A DNA stretch of 64,000 nt from Apostichopus japonicus. Taxonomy: Eukaryota > Echinodermata > Holothuroidea > Aspidochirotida > Stichopodidae. The stretch lies in contig NC_092576.1 of NCBI RefSeq assembly GCF_037975245.1, positions 31,722,611-31,786,610 on the forward strand. The letters are read 5' to 3'. This document shows, in pieces, positions 38,139 through 49,220 of this stretch. A program made the position numbers and the translations under genes. Positions within the stretch are counted from its first letter, which is position 1; each line of letters starts with the position of its first letter. Below the pieces are notes generated by a model. The model saw only the letters and a program-made list of their open reading frames with translations, did no database searches and was not told the origin of the DNA.

Positions 38139-38528
38139 ACAGCCCCACATTGTTTCATTATTGTAACTTGATACGGTTATCATGCTCTCAAGAAACCAAA
38201 ATTGAAAACTTTCGAAGGAATGCTGCTAGGATTATTGCGTAACATGCACCATATGATGAAAACGCTTCTGACAACATTTTACATAACATGAAAAGCTCCA
38301 ACAACTATTGCAATGGAAAATGGTGTTTGAGGATAACAAATCCCTTACGTAAGAGTACGTTCCTTTGTAACTGAAAGACATTCATATTAACGAGTTGTCT
38401 TCACAATTCTGTTAAAAGGTATGTCTCGATGTTAGCTTTACATGACTAGAGAGGAAAAGCGGGAGAATACGCGGGAAGGAAGGATTTTATTACACAGCGT
38501 TTACGCAATGTACTAACTTACCTCTATA

Positions 38529-40121
38529 CATAGGCGTAGGAGCCTCATTTGATTTGGGGGGCTGTAACGACTTGCCCGAAAAATATAACCACAATTTTTG
38601 CGCGCTCCGCGCGCGTTCCGCATGTCAATGTGTATCATATAGGCATTCATCGGTTATTATATCACATGCCAATAACATAATATCATTTTCCGTGTTATTA
38701 CCCTTCCATATTGGTTAGAATTATTGAGGAAGTTTTTACAACAATAATGATATAAATAATAATATAAGTATAACCATTGAGAAACACATTGCAAATTCTT
38801 CTTCTTTCAGTAGGTGCCAGTTGCGGAGCTAGGGGTATAGGTCAGGGGAGAGAATGGTCTGTAGGGGCGTTTTCGACACTATCTAAGCCGAGCGCCACCA
38901 CAGGTTGGCGCCGAGCGTACAGAAATTTTTTGAGTAAAGATACTCCCTAGATGGCCTGAAATGACCCTTTTCAGGCCTTGCTAATTTGCAGATAAACGAA
39001 GAATAAATAGGTGTCATCGCCATTTGTCAGAAAATTGCACCAACAAAATGTGACAAATGTCAATAGGTATTTGAGAGCGTTATAAAAAAGTCAATAATCG
39101 TGAATAAGTAAAAAGTGGTAAAAAGCTGAAAAGGGCACCAGCAGTCAATTTGAGTCCGTATGGACGCTCCGCCACTCAGCATATTGCCCAAAGTGTCACC
39201 AAAAAAAAATGAAAAACACACTGCAAATTATTAATCTTTCAGTAGGTGCCCGAAAAAATTCTCAACATATTGCCCAAATTTTCCCCAAATTTTTTGACAA
39301 ATACATTGCAAATTATTCATCTTTTAATAGGTGCTCGAAAAATTCTCAGCATATTGCCCAAAGTGTCACCAAAAAAAAAATGAAAAACACACTGCAAATT
39401 ATTAATCTTTCAGTAGGTGCCCGAAAATATTCTCAGCATATTGCCCAAATTTTCACCCAAAATTTTTTGACAAATACATTGCAAATTATTCATCTTTTAA
39501 TAGGTGCTCGAAAAATTCTCAGCATAGTGCCCAAATTGTCACCAAAAAAAAAATGAAAAACACACTGCAAATTATTAATCTTTCAGTAGGTGCCCGAAAA
39601 AATTCTCAGCATATTGCCCACATTTTCCCCCAAATTTTTTGGACAAATACATTGCAAATAATTCATCTTTTAGTAGGTGCTCGAAAAATTCTCAGCATAT
39701 TGCCCAAAGTGTCACCAAAAAAAAATGAAAAACACACTGCAAATTATTAATCTTTCAGTAGGTGCCCGAAAAAATTCTCAGCATATTGCCCAAATTTTCA
39801 CCCAAAATTTTTTGACAAATACATTGCAAATTATTCATCTTTTAATAGGTGCTCGAAAAATTCTCAGCATAGTGCCCAAATTGTCACCAAAAAAAAAATT
39901 GAAAAACACACTGCAAATTATTAATCTTTCAGTGGATGCCCGAAAAAATTCTCAGCATATTGTCCGAATTTTCACCCAAAAATTTGAAAAATACATTGCA
40001 AATTATTCTCCTTTTGGTAGGTGCTCGAAAAATTCTCAGCATATTGCCCGAAATTTCACCCAAAAATTGGTTGGGGGGGCTGCAGCCCCCCCAGCCCCCC
40101 CCCCCGCCTCCTACGCCTATG
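38529..40121. mobile_element. Complete hAT-like element carrying an internal satellite (1,593 bp)
   Basis: Exact 8-bp TSD CCTCTATA at 38521-38528 and 40122-40129. Perfect 14-bp inverted ends CATAGGCGTAGGAG / CTCCTACGCCTATG. After the left end come a TTGCCCGAAAAA box, a GCGCGC palindrome, the shared module (about 38876-38965) and then the tandem repeat (39178-40060). Before the right end lies a G-run/CTGCAG/C-run palindrome. It has no transposase; the plus-strand frames across it are made by the satellite. The right end of the same family is at 1-312 and an inverted deletion derivative at 4690-5121. Confidence 0.93.
39178..40060 (+). repeat. ~172-bp tandem repeat made of two ~86-bp monomers, inside the hAT-like element
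   Basis: TGAAAAACACACTGCAAATT recurs at about 39210, 39381, 39554 and 39727 (171-173-bp period). Each period holds two related halves: CTTTCAGTAGGTGCCCGAAA and CTTTTAATAGGTGCTCGAAA, both followed by ATTCTCAGCATA(T/G)TGCCC. About five periods are present. The related array at 1-260 uses single ~83-bp monomers. Confidence 0.92.
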
Positions 40122-40129
40122 CCTCTATA

Positions 40130-40682
40130 TCTCTTCAAACTATCCTATAAGGACTTTCTGAAGAAAACGACAGTTTTACACTTTTCTTCAGAAGAAGAGA
40201 AACAAGGTCTGTAAGAAATAGAGCTGCACGAAGGGAACGAAAAATATCTTTCGAAAACGAAATAGAAAATGTTTCCTTTGGCCGCCATGAGCTTCCAACT
40301 TATATTCGGCAAGATAAGAAAAGTCCGTTAACAACCACGGACTTGACCTAGTAAACTTAAACAGCTTAGGCGTTTACTTTATGATTTGGTCGGTTATGTG
40401 ACATTCAATAGCATGCCAGATGTAAAAATGGTATCATTTTAACTTAATTTAAAAGTAGAATAAGCCCAAAAAATTGGGTGTATGTTGGCTGTTGTGTTGG
40501 TTTGGGTAGTCTAGGCATACATTTTTTTAACAGTAGATATACACAGTTCACATGTAATAGAAATTACAACAACTGCTGAACAGACTTGATAGCATGTCGT
40601 TGAATGTGGTGACAGTCAAGTGGGATAATTTTACCACTGCTGTGGTACACTCACAGGCACAACTGCCCACACACACATAGGC
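40130..40682. other. Unassigned stretch between the hAT-like element and block Y copy B
   Basis: No gene or repeat recognised. Confidence 0.4.
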
Positions 40683-40683
40683 C

Positions 40684-40732
<49 letters not shown>

Positions 40733-41509
40733 CACATACATATCTTTATGGTGTTTAAGAACAGTTTGAAGGTATGTTTTGCTTTGATAACAGCATCATA
40801 ATTGGATAGCATTACAAGTCAAGGATCATTGCGAGTAGACCTGGACCAATAAAACGTTTTTTAGGGCTATTGTGTTTACAACATCTTCATAAAATATACT
40901 TTAGTGACATCTAAAAGACAATGCTAGAAGTAAAATATTATTTAAATTGACTTGTTAAATACGAATACAAAACCTCAATGCCGTTTGATAGAATTGTCTT
41001 GAGCAAAAGGAATGTGCCGATGCTAATGTTGAAACAAAATTCTAATTACCTACTAATGGCCAAGATAAGCACGCAACAGCAAAGGTTACTTTTACTTCCT
41101 ACTTTCGTTACTTGAGCTTGTGCTATTTCAACATGCTCTCTGTAAGTAAACACTTAACAAACCATTAAAATTTAAATTACAATTTAAATCTATTTCTAGG
41201 TAACACGAGCCTAGCGATGCATTATACGTAGTTCCGAAGAGCTTTCACTTTTCAAATATATTATGTCATAACATATCGAATTACATCAATATTTACTGAA
41301 GCTAAAGTAAAGGAAACAGAAAGCAACAGCCACGCAGGAAATTGTGTTTATCATTTAATTCCAAATCAGAGAATCGAATAAAAGATCTGTCAGGAACATT
41401 TTAGTGTACTAAAACAGTTATAATGCATCTAATATAGTAGTAATTATCATGAAAGTTCATATGAAACGTTGTAGCCTAGCCTTGTTAAATGCAGGAAAGT
41501 TATGACATT
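40683..41509. repeat. Duplicated block Y, copy B
   Basis: Collinear with 33545-34385, starting with an (AT)n run at about 40686-40728 and ending at GTTATGACATTA. After this point the sequence continues into DNA unlike the LINE found after copy A. Confidence 0.88.
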
Positions 41510-42279
41510 ACTACAATGAGTAACATCTATGCACCACCAGAAAATGAGACTTATTTAATACAATAAAAACTATTGTTAATATGTAGAAGAAATGTTCTAC
41601 ATGGTTTCGTTATTGAGTAACAAAATACGCAAGAAAAGATGTTACTTGATCTAATTTTTTCAACTGGAAAAAAAATCACTCAAATTAGAATTCGATGCTT
41701 TCTGTGTTAAATGTAACAAACAGCTCTCTCCTTTTGGAAGATCTGTAAGGGAAAACTATATTACTTAAATGAATGCTTGTTCTTCTAATGATAGAAAATG
41801 CTTGTACTTGCACTGGAACGTCTATTTGTTTGGCGCATTTATATTAGGTGAATTTCGATGCTCTAGAGAGAGAACTTAGTAATTTCCCTATGTAAAGAAA
41901 TTAAAGTGAAGTATTGTTTAAATAGTTTCCAAACTCCGTAATATTGAAAATGCATGCATATGTGGCATTTGTGTAAAATAGCCAACTTAGTTAAATCTTT
42001 TGGAAGTCATTATAATTTCGCATGTATGTTCTGATAATGCAGGAGGCGTGCCCATCTCATCGATGCAGAAAGGTCTCTAAGTGTTCGTTGATAATTCGTT
42101 CCCGCTATTCGCAGGAACATTAGTGGGGGTTTCTTGCGTCAAACAATCTCTTCTAATGGCGTCGCCTAGTGCAGATATTGACCAATCCCTCAGTAAGATG
42201 TCGGCTAAATCAACACAATCTAAATTTTTAAAATGTTTAAATTATTTTCTAATAATCTTCTACAGGTCGTCTCTACTGC
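41510..42279. other. Unassigned stretch
   Basis: AT-rich and without a recognised gene. The 72-codon frame at 42081-42299 has no known motif. Confidence 0.35.
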
Positions 42280-42475
42280 AGCTTGGAGTGTCCTGGTGAA
42301 TGGTGGAGTTGCTTGCAAGCTTAGATGTTTTAAGCAGTTTTAGAAGTACTGTGAGTACTAAGAAATTCTGTGACTTAAAGGTGTTATCCCACCATACCAG
42401 ACAAGATGTTACTTCAGACCCGGCCATACATCCTCCAGGATGTAGAGAAACTGTCTTCTTACAACTTTAAATTAT
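42280..42475 (-). repeat. 3' LTR remnant of the Ty3/Gypsy element
   Basis: It aligns with 46165-46350 from AGCTTGGA to CTTTAAATTAT. The outer part, corresponding to 46105-46165, is not recognisable, so the LTR is truncated or strongly diverged. Confidence 0.6.
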
Positions 42476-42811
42476 GACCCCGGGCCATCCCGTTCAACAT
42501 GCCTGCTACTCACACTCGATGTCATGATCGTCTACGGTCTCAGTCTGCGCGCATCCTTGCTCATCTGGTAAGGCCTCTGAAACCTCTTTTTCAGTTTCCG
42601 CATAACGCTGAAAGAACACGGGTTCTTCTGAGCAGGGAGCAACCCCAAATCGCAAATCAATCGGCAACCTAGATTCCCGTCAACACATAAGAGAGTATTA
42701 GGACATATCTGTAGCTTCTTTGCTTCATTCCTGGTACAATTATAAGTGTTGACAAGGGGGCGGGGAAGGGGGGGGGGGGAGCGGGTGGAAACATGCATTC
42801 GCCAATTTTCC

Positions 42812-45595
42812 TCAATTTGGAGGGTCCGCTTTCCTTCTTCTCGTCCTGAGTTTCCCAATTAAGTTGAGGAGGGTCTGCTTAAATCTCTCGCTCTGTCCGT
42901 TACCTTGGGTATGGTATGCGGTGGTTTGGGACTTCCTGATATTCAGGAGTTTGCATAACTCCTTATTGATTATTACCCGTGACTCGAAGTCACGACCCCG
43001 GTCTGAATGTAGGTGTTCATGGAACCCGTAGTGTACAAATACGTCCTCCACAGGGCCTACCGTAGTGGCCTTTCTGGTCACTTGTGGGGATCGCAATGGA
43101 ATACCTGGTAAAGAGATCTGTAAGGACCATCACATTCCTGGTATCCCTTGAATCAGGTCGAACTTCAGGAAATCCAAAACAAAGCAGCTCAAAATATTCT
43201 AGTCGTCTTCACCGAAGTCAAGGGGGCTGGGGGGGGGGGGGGGGGAGCGTTGTATGCATTTGCCTTCATTCGGACACATCGCTGGCACTTACGTATGACC
43301 TCACCTCCTGTCTTGGGGCAGAAACAACTTCACCTCTGGTCTAGGGTCCGGTCTGCACTAGGGTGACCAACATCATCGTGTAGGCTCTGCATGGCCTACC
43401 TGTGAGGGAGAACAAGCTGGTATCAAGGAGTTATTATCAGAGTCAAACACCTTTCAATACAGGGTCTGGTCCCTAACTACCGACTTACCCTAGCCGCAGA
43501 CGTATCTGAGTCTCCAGAGACCAATCAGCAAAGTCCTTTATGTCTGTCTTAGTACCCCTAGCGAGAAAGGCTTTCACCACCCTAATGGGGTCATCGACGT
43601 CTTGATGCTGGGCCCAATCAGTTGGCTCGATGCCTGACGGATGAGTCATTGACCTAGGACTAACGTTTCGGCAAACTGGTTTGGAACCACCTCCGGAGAG
43701 AATCACACAGATTCTATCAGGGCCATATGTGGGTCACAAGGTCTTGCATCTGAAGGTCCTGTTACCTCTGCCTCTGAAGTCCTAAACATACTGTGTCTAA
43801 TACCTCATGGTGGGACTGTCACAGCATCAGGACTGCAATGGAACAGGTTAACGTTTGCTGCGGTGTATGTCTCCATTGGCTGGTTGAGGATCTTCTCCCG
43901 CATTCTGTTCGCCCGTCGTTGAAACTCAACATACTCATCGTCGTGTAGAGAGCTCCTGGGCCGTTAAAGACCCTCAGCAACCTGGTTTTGCTTCCCTGGC
44001 GTGTACGTGATGTCGAAGTCAAAAGAGGTCAAGGTATCCAGCCAAAAGTGACCCTCAGCGTCAAGCTTAGCTCTTATCAAGACATAGGTCAACGGGTTCT
44101 TATCAGTGAGGACAGTGAAGTAGCTACCATACAATAGTCTGCGACCATGTCAATGTGACTTCTCATTTCAGAGCAAAGAACTCTAACTTGTGGGTTGGAT
44201 AGTTCACTTTTCGAGAGCCCACGACTACCATACGTACGCCACTGGTTGCAGCCCACCGTTGTTCTGCTGGTATAAGGCCGCTCCGAGTCCAATGGTACTT
44301 GTATCAGTCTGGAGTGAAAATGGGGCACTACAGTATGCGAATAGCAGTGTGGGGGCCGTAGTTAATTTTTCAATTAACATATTGAATGCCTCCTGACACT
44401 GTTGATCCCACTTGGTCACCAAATGGGTCATCTGTACTAGAGCGTGGTCTGGTTTGACCTCGGGGACTCTTGGACCTACCTCTACGAGGAATCACTGGCT
44501 CGTATAGGCGATAATATCCTACAAAACTTATGAAGAACTTCCGGGGTCTCGGTCAGGGAGTAACTGCGGAGATCGTGTTAGGATCTGCTTGCAGACTACC
44601 GGCGGAGATAACGTTACCGAGGCACTTCACAAATGGTTGGACAAACTGACACTTGTCTGGGTTAAGTCTCAACCCAAACTCCTTTAATTGCGTCGAAACC
44701 TTGTCTTACTTCTGCAAGTGTTCCACGGTCGTCCATGTAAACCGACACATCTGTGAACGCCATATCACCAATTCTACATCAGCCATTTGAAAGTGGCAGG
44801 GGCATAGCAAATACCCTGTTGCATACGGTTGAGTTTGTAGAGCCCCATGGGACACCACAACGCGGTGTTGGGTTTGTCTGCTTCTTTTGTCTCTATCTGG
44901 TTGTAACCATACTTCAGATCTAGGCAATAAAACCAGGCGGCCCCGCTCAGAGAGTGGAAGGTATCATCAATCTTCTGTATGTGGCACTTGTCACGTTCTG
45001 AACGAGAATTAAGAAGACGATAATCAACAGTGAGTCTTATATCATTGTTCTTTTTCCTCATCAAGACAATGGGTGAAGTATAAGGACTTAATGGCTCACG
45101 GATGATACCCTCAGTCAGCAGGTCCTGTATGTGTCTACGTGAACCTCAAAATCGGTTGGCAGAATCCTTCGGCTCTTCTGTCGGAAAGGGGCGTCATCTG
45201 TTAACCGAATCTGATGCTTAACAGCCGAGGTACACCTAATGTCGAGGTCATCGCTGGAGAAAGCATTCTTATGTCTCGTCAAGACGTCAGTGAACCTCTG
45301 TTTCCACTCTGTCGTGGTCGGTGAATCCTTCAGATCGAAGGGCAATTGTGTCGGTGTGCTGACCTGGTGACTTGAAGTGAAAACATTACATTGATTGTTA
45401 GGTATCATTGGCTTAACACAACTTGGTAAACGAAACTTTACCAATAAGGTGACCATCCTCAAGTTTTACTTCTCTACCGGAGTGATTCTGTACCGTCAAC
45501 TTGATTGGGCAAGAGCCACCTTTGGTAATTTTGTTTAAGCAAGGGAGTACACGGAGGTCTGTAAAGAGGCATGGTTCACTTTCTACCTGATACAA
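42812..45595 (-). pseudogene. Ty3/Gypsy pol polyprotein relic
   Basis: Fragments follow the pol order on the minus strand. (1) 45462-45115: linker with HKNAFSSDDLDIRCTSA, KHQIRLTDDAPF and RRILP. (2) 45064-44700: reverse transcriptase with R.TVDYR.LN, D.FH.L.GA.WF..LDL..GY.QI and the catalytic YMDD intact at 44728-44739. (3) 44431-44225: RNase H with W...CQ.AF..L, L.TD.S..GLGA.L.Q and PVAY. (4) 43096-42812: integrase core with HSDRGRDF and TTAYHTQGNGQSERF. Frameshifts and stops separate all of these, so no full protein can be made. pol enzymes would copy the element RNA and insert the cDNA. Confidence 0.88.
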
Positions 45596-46090
45596 ATTAT
45601 GAACAACACTTGCTTCCTTCTACCTTACTCTTGGCAGTCTGCAATTATAACCGATTACCAGAACCCCAATGTCATATGTCACGGCTATCTGCAGGGACTT
45701 GGGGGTTCAGAGATTTCCTTACAAATACTGGGGTGTTTACAATACCACAATCAACAAATGACAATAACACGCTCTTAAAGTTAATGAACAATTATTGGAC
45801 GTCTCATTGTACTAATTTTATTATCGAAATACTTAACAACAAAATTAATTAATTAACTTATATTAAATATTATTTTGCACGTTACGTTATATTACATCCT
45901 CTTTTATATTGCCCCTTTTGTTTCGGTTTACTATCCCCTGCAACGTTAAACCAGAACGTTCATACTATCTGTAGGAATATATATCATAACGTTCTATTTA
46001 AGTTCGAAAACTCAAAGTATGTAAATACGTCGCATATGGTAACTCCAGGGTCCACCAGTTACATGCTGGTAACTGGTCACATGTCTCAAT

Positions 46091-46102
46091 ATTCGGGCGC
46101 CA
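46091..46102 (-). promoter_or_regulatory. Primer-binding-site-like sequence of the Ty3/Gypsy element
   Basis: On the minus strand TGGCGCCCGAAT lies two bases after the LTR end CTTCACA. TGGCGCC at this position is what tRNA-primed LTR elements use to start minus-strand DNA synthesis. It fixes the LTR boundary at 46105. Confidence 0.65.
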
Positions 46103-46104
46103 AT

Positions 46105-46350
46105 TGTGAAGCACATAGTTTATGATATTGTCTGTGATGGTAACGCAACCACGAGATACATTAGAGTGTGTCGGAGCTTGGAATGTGTTGGTGAATGGTG
46201 GAGTGGCATTCAAACTTAGATGTTTAAAGTATGTTTTAGAACAAAGTGAAACTGTGACAGAATTTTTTTTTTATTATCCCCCATTACTCTGGGCCATTGT
46301 CACACATCGTCCGGGAAGTAGAGAAACTGTCTTCCCACACCTTTAACTTA
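46105..46350 (-). repeat. 5' LTR of the Ty3/Gypsy element
   Basis: The plus-strand left boundary is TGTGAAGC at 46105 (LTR end CTTCACA on the minus strand), next to the primer-binding site. The other end lies around CTTCCCACA (46339) to TTAT (46350); the exact position is uncertain. It matches the 42280-42475 remnant. Confidence 0.65.
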
Positions 46351-48898
46351 TTCCACCTGAGCTGACAGAGGGCAGGACTTTACACTTAAAGGTGAAGTAA
46401 ACAAATATTGGCCTATAAGTACTGGATTCCAAGCGAAAAACAGAGTATATTATGACTTATCACACACACAAGATTTAATGAGGTTTTTGGTAGCCTACCA
46501 AAATAAAAAGTGGAAAGACGTGCTCCTCTTAGCAGGAATTAGCCAAGCAAAAACTGGGGGCAATGCACGCAGGGTCACGGACTCTGTGAGCGTTACTAAG
46601 AAGCGAACAACAAAGAAATGAGAAGACATTAAAAAAAAAGTGAAGGGAAAGGTAAACTATACAGAAGGAACAACTATAGACCCTACTATTGGGAAATAAT
46701 AATAAGGTATCGACCAATGAATCGTATATCACTTTTAAATCTTTAAAAAAGATTCAGATCGTTATTAATGGAACATTACTCCGGTAGTGATTTACGTCGG
46801 ATTGCTTTTAGATGTTGTTGTTATAACAAATTGGCCTTTCAACTTGGATGTTCTCGTGATGCATTTACCAACATCTCCATATCGTAACATTTTAGCGGAA
46901 CCATGTATGGTTCCGCAATAATGTTTCAATATGGAGATGTTGGTAAATGCATCTTCTTCAGTTGAAATAATGGTAGAGCTATTCCAGTCTTTCTTGATTA
47001 GGAAAAATAATATTCTAACATGCACCTGTTTCAGTGGTGAGTGATTAATGTTCACCACTGTGATTGCTTTGAATGTCAGTGATAAATTTAAGTACCTTCC
47101 CTCAGAAAATTTAATATTCAGATCTGCATATTTGGAGGGTTATTTTATTTCAGTTTGATCTGTAAGTGATTTAGGTATTGCTCGTCCAAGCCTGCACAGA
47201 ATATGTTGCATCTCAAAAATTCAATGTACTATTTTGTGTCTCCTTTGCAAATTGATGCCTCGTTTGTTACTCAGTGTCCGTTGGTTAAGAACTAACATAC
47301 TGTGTTTTGAAATCAAGAATTATATGACAAAACTTCAGCACTTTTCACACAATGTGCAATTTAAAGTTGTTAAAAAGATGGGAAATGACCAAATATCTGA
47401 AATACTGAGGTATTAACACAGGATGAATTTTGGAATTATGCGTAACCAATTGTAATACATGGCTACATTAAACCCTCAAAACATACATACTAACGTTCAA
47501 GACTAATATTCGAAGCTCTATATTAGGCCAATAAAGATAATACTAACTTTGTATTGTTGTCTTGCGCCTACATTTCTTCCGTGATTAATTTAGGCAGTAT
47601 TGGCCTTTGACTTGATATGAATCTGCTTGCTAGACATTTCCAAATGCAAGTGGATTTGTTTTTCGAATAGAAAAATCAACAAATTCCTAACCCTCAATTT
47701 AGTACCGACTCCAATAGTGAAACTATTATACACATACCCTATTACCATAATTCATTTCACGAAAATGTAAATATTTCACACTTTAATCTAAGCTTACTGT
47801 TTAAACTATATTAAATAAAGATTAGAAGTAGCCTATATGTATTTCTGTGAACTGATCAATTCCCAAAACAAGCAATATTCGTGTGATTTAATTCAGTTTG
47901 TGAACGGACGGTCGTCCGTCGCATATCTCAAATTGAGAAGGAAGTAGATACTTAAGAAAAAAAAAACGTGAGTAAAATTTCAATTTGCATGTTAGTTGAG
48001 AACTCATAATCATTACTTTGAAAACTTGGAACGCAGATTATTTCTTTGAATTCTTACTTGTTAAAGTTAAAAAATCCCATTACATAATTTTCTACCACTT
48101 TTCACCCAGTTCAATTGGATATCATATTTTTAAACGATATACGTCAGAAACGGACATTTAGAACAAAGAAGCGGCTGATCAAACAAACAATAAATATATC
48201 CAATCTGCGTTGGATTTTAGTGCTCTCAAGTAAAACTATCGGAATTGAGATATATTCTAAAGAAAATGAATTGGTTGAGATTTTCTTAACTTTAAACCCT
48301 GGCACAACAAAACTTCGTCAAATTGAAGAATGATTGATTTCCCATTTATTCATTGCTATTTTCATGATATAAATTGCCCTTCTTTATGAAATTACTCACT
48401 ACATAAATATTTTGGGATAAATGAAGGCGTTTTGTTGTAAATCAATACTAGTGTCACCCAATGCAGATTTCTGGTTCACGTTTTCTGATGTTTAGGTCTT
48501 CTCACGCCATGAGGGTATAACAACAAATTTTGCATCTAACATGAAAGGACTATTGTTGGATCTGGAACTAGGCTAGCAAAATGCTTTCAACTGACAGACA
48601 TTTTTTTGGCACTGCGTTTTATTATCCATGTCTTTTTCATTGTGGTTAACAATTTTTACGAGTGAATGAGATCTAGTGGAGCAAAAGGCTTTCTACTGAA
48701 ACACACTTTCTTTAAAATGCATTTTTTCATTTATCAATATCGTTTCTGATTAACGATGACGTGAGATCTGCTCGAATCAGTCCGAAGTTGCCCATGACTT
48801 AACAAACGAACACGGCAATATACAGTCTATACGACCATAGGAAGCACATAATCTACTATTTCAACAATACACAATGAAACGAACAATGTTATACAAAC
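46351..48898. other. Unassigned stretch containing a long palindrome; possible intron of the Ig-like gene
   Basis: No coding segment is recognised on either strand. It lies 3' of the minus-strand Ig-like exon, so part may be its first intron. I could not identify the next exon. It contains the 96-bp palindrome at 46858-46953, and a smaller hairpin CAGTGGTGA...TTCACCACTG at about 47032-47060. Confidence 0.35.
46858..46953. repeat. 96-bp imperfect palindrome (foldback)
   Basis: Two 47-bp arms around a 2-bp loop. Left arm starts GATGCATTTACCAACATCTC and the right arm ends with its exact complement. The arms differ at only about five positions, mainly in the middle. RNA or single-stranded DNA from here would form one long hairpin. 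It may be a foldback MITE core; no target duplication was identified. Confidence 0.85.
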
Positions 48899-49220
48899 CT
48901 TGCACATGCAAATGATGTCTGAATATTATAGATGCGTTCCGAATGCATTCATAAACACCTTCGTGTAAAATAGATACAGGTTGAATTAATATCGAGTAGT
49001 TCGTGACAAGCGAAATACTTTTTGCATACTGATCTTTGACCAAGTGATTTTCGTAATATAGTAAACTGCCATTGAATCTCCAATTGGTTTGGGGTTCGAC
49101 AATATTTTGACAGCCGTCTAATAATACCAGATCTGATACGGTGACTGTATGCTGAAATTCTTCACCTAAACCGATGTGCAGTCCACATAACATGACAATC
49201 GCAATCGAAAACTTGAACAT
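48899..49220 (-). CDS. First coding exon of a secreted or membrane Ig-like domain protein
   Basis: The minus-strand ATG at 49220 starts a typical signal peptide (residues 1-19, hydrophobic core SIAIVMLCGLHIGL, small residue before EE). One immunoglobulin-like domain follows. It has Cys37, Trp47 (TNWRFNG), the YSILIQPVSILHEGVYEC block with Tyr90 and Cys92, and 55 residues between the cysteines, as in V/I-type Ig folds. Potential N-glycosylation sites are N50-G-S, N74-Y-S and N95-A-S. After residue 107 the codon is split at CAAG|GTTTGT, a plausible phase-1 splice donor, which is usual for Ig exons. Reading on past it gives only 12 more residues and a stop, consistent with an intron. Later exons would lie below 48899 but were not recognised, so the full protein and its role (receptor, adhesion or immune type) are unknown. 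This is the only credible host protein-coding segment in the window. Confidence 0.72.

Larger units (their letters stand above)
42280..46350 (-). mobile_element. Decayed Ty3/Gypsy LTR retrotransposon
   Basis: Minus-strand order from the right: LTR remnant, primer-binding-site-like sequence, protease/RT linker, reverse transcriptase, RNase H, integrase, LTR remnant. The two LTRs share GGTGAATGGTGGAGT, AAACTTAGATGTTT/AAGCTTAGATGTTT and GTAGAGAAACTGTCTTC. The order RT-RNase H-integrase identifies Ty3/Gypsy rather than Copia. Frames are broken many times and GAG is not recognisable. Confidence 0.85.
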
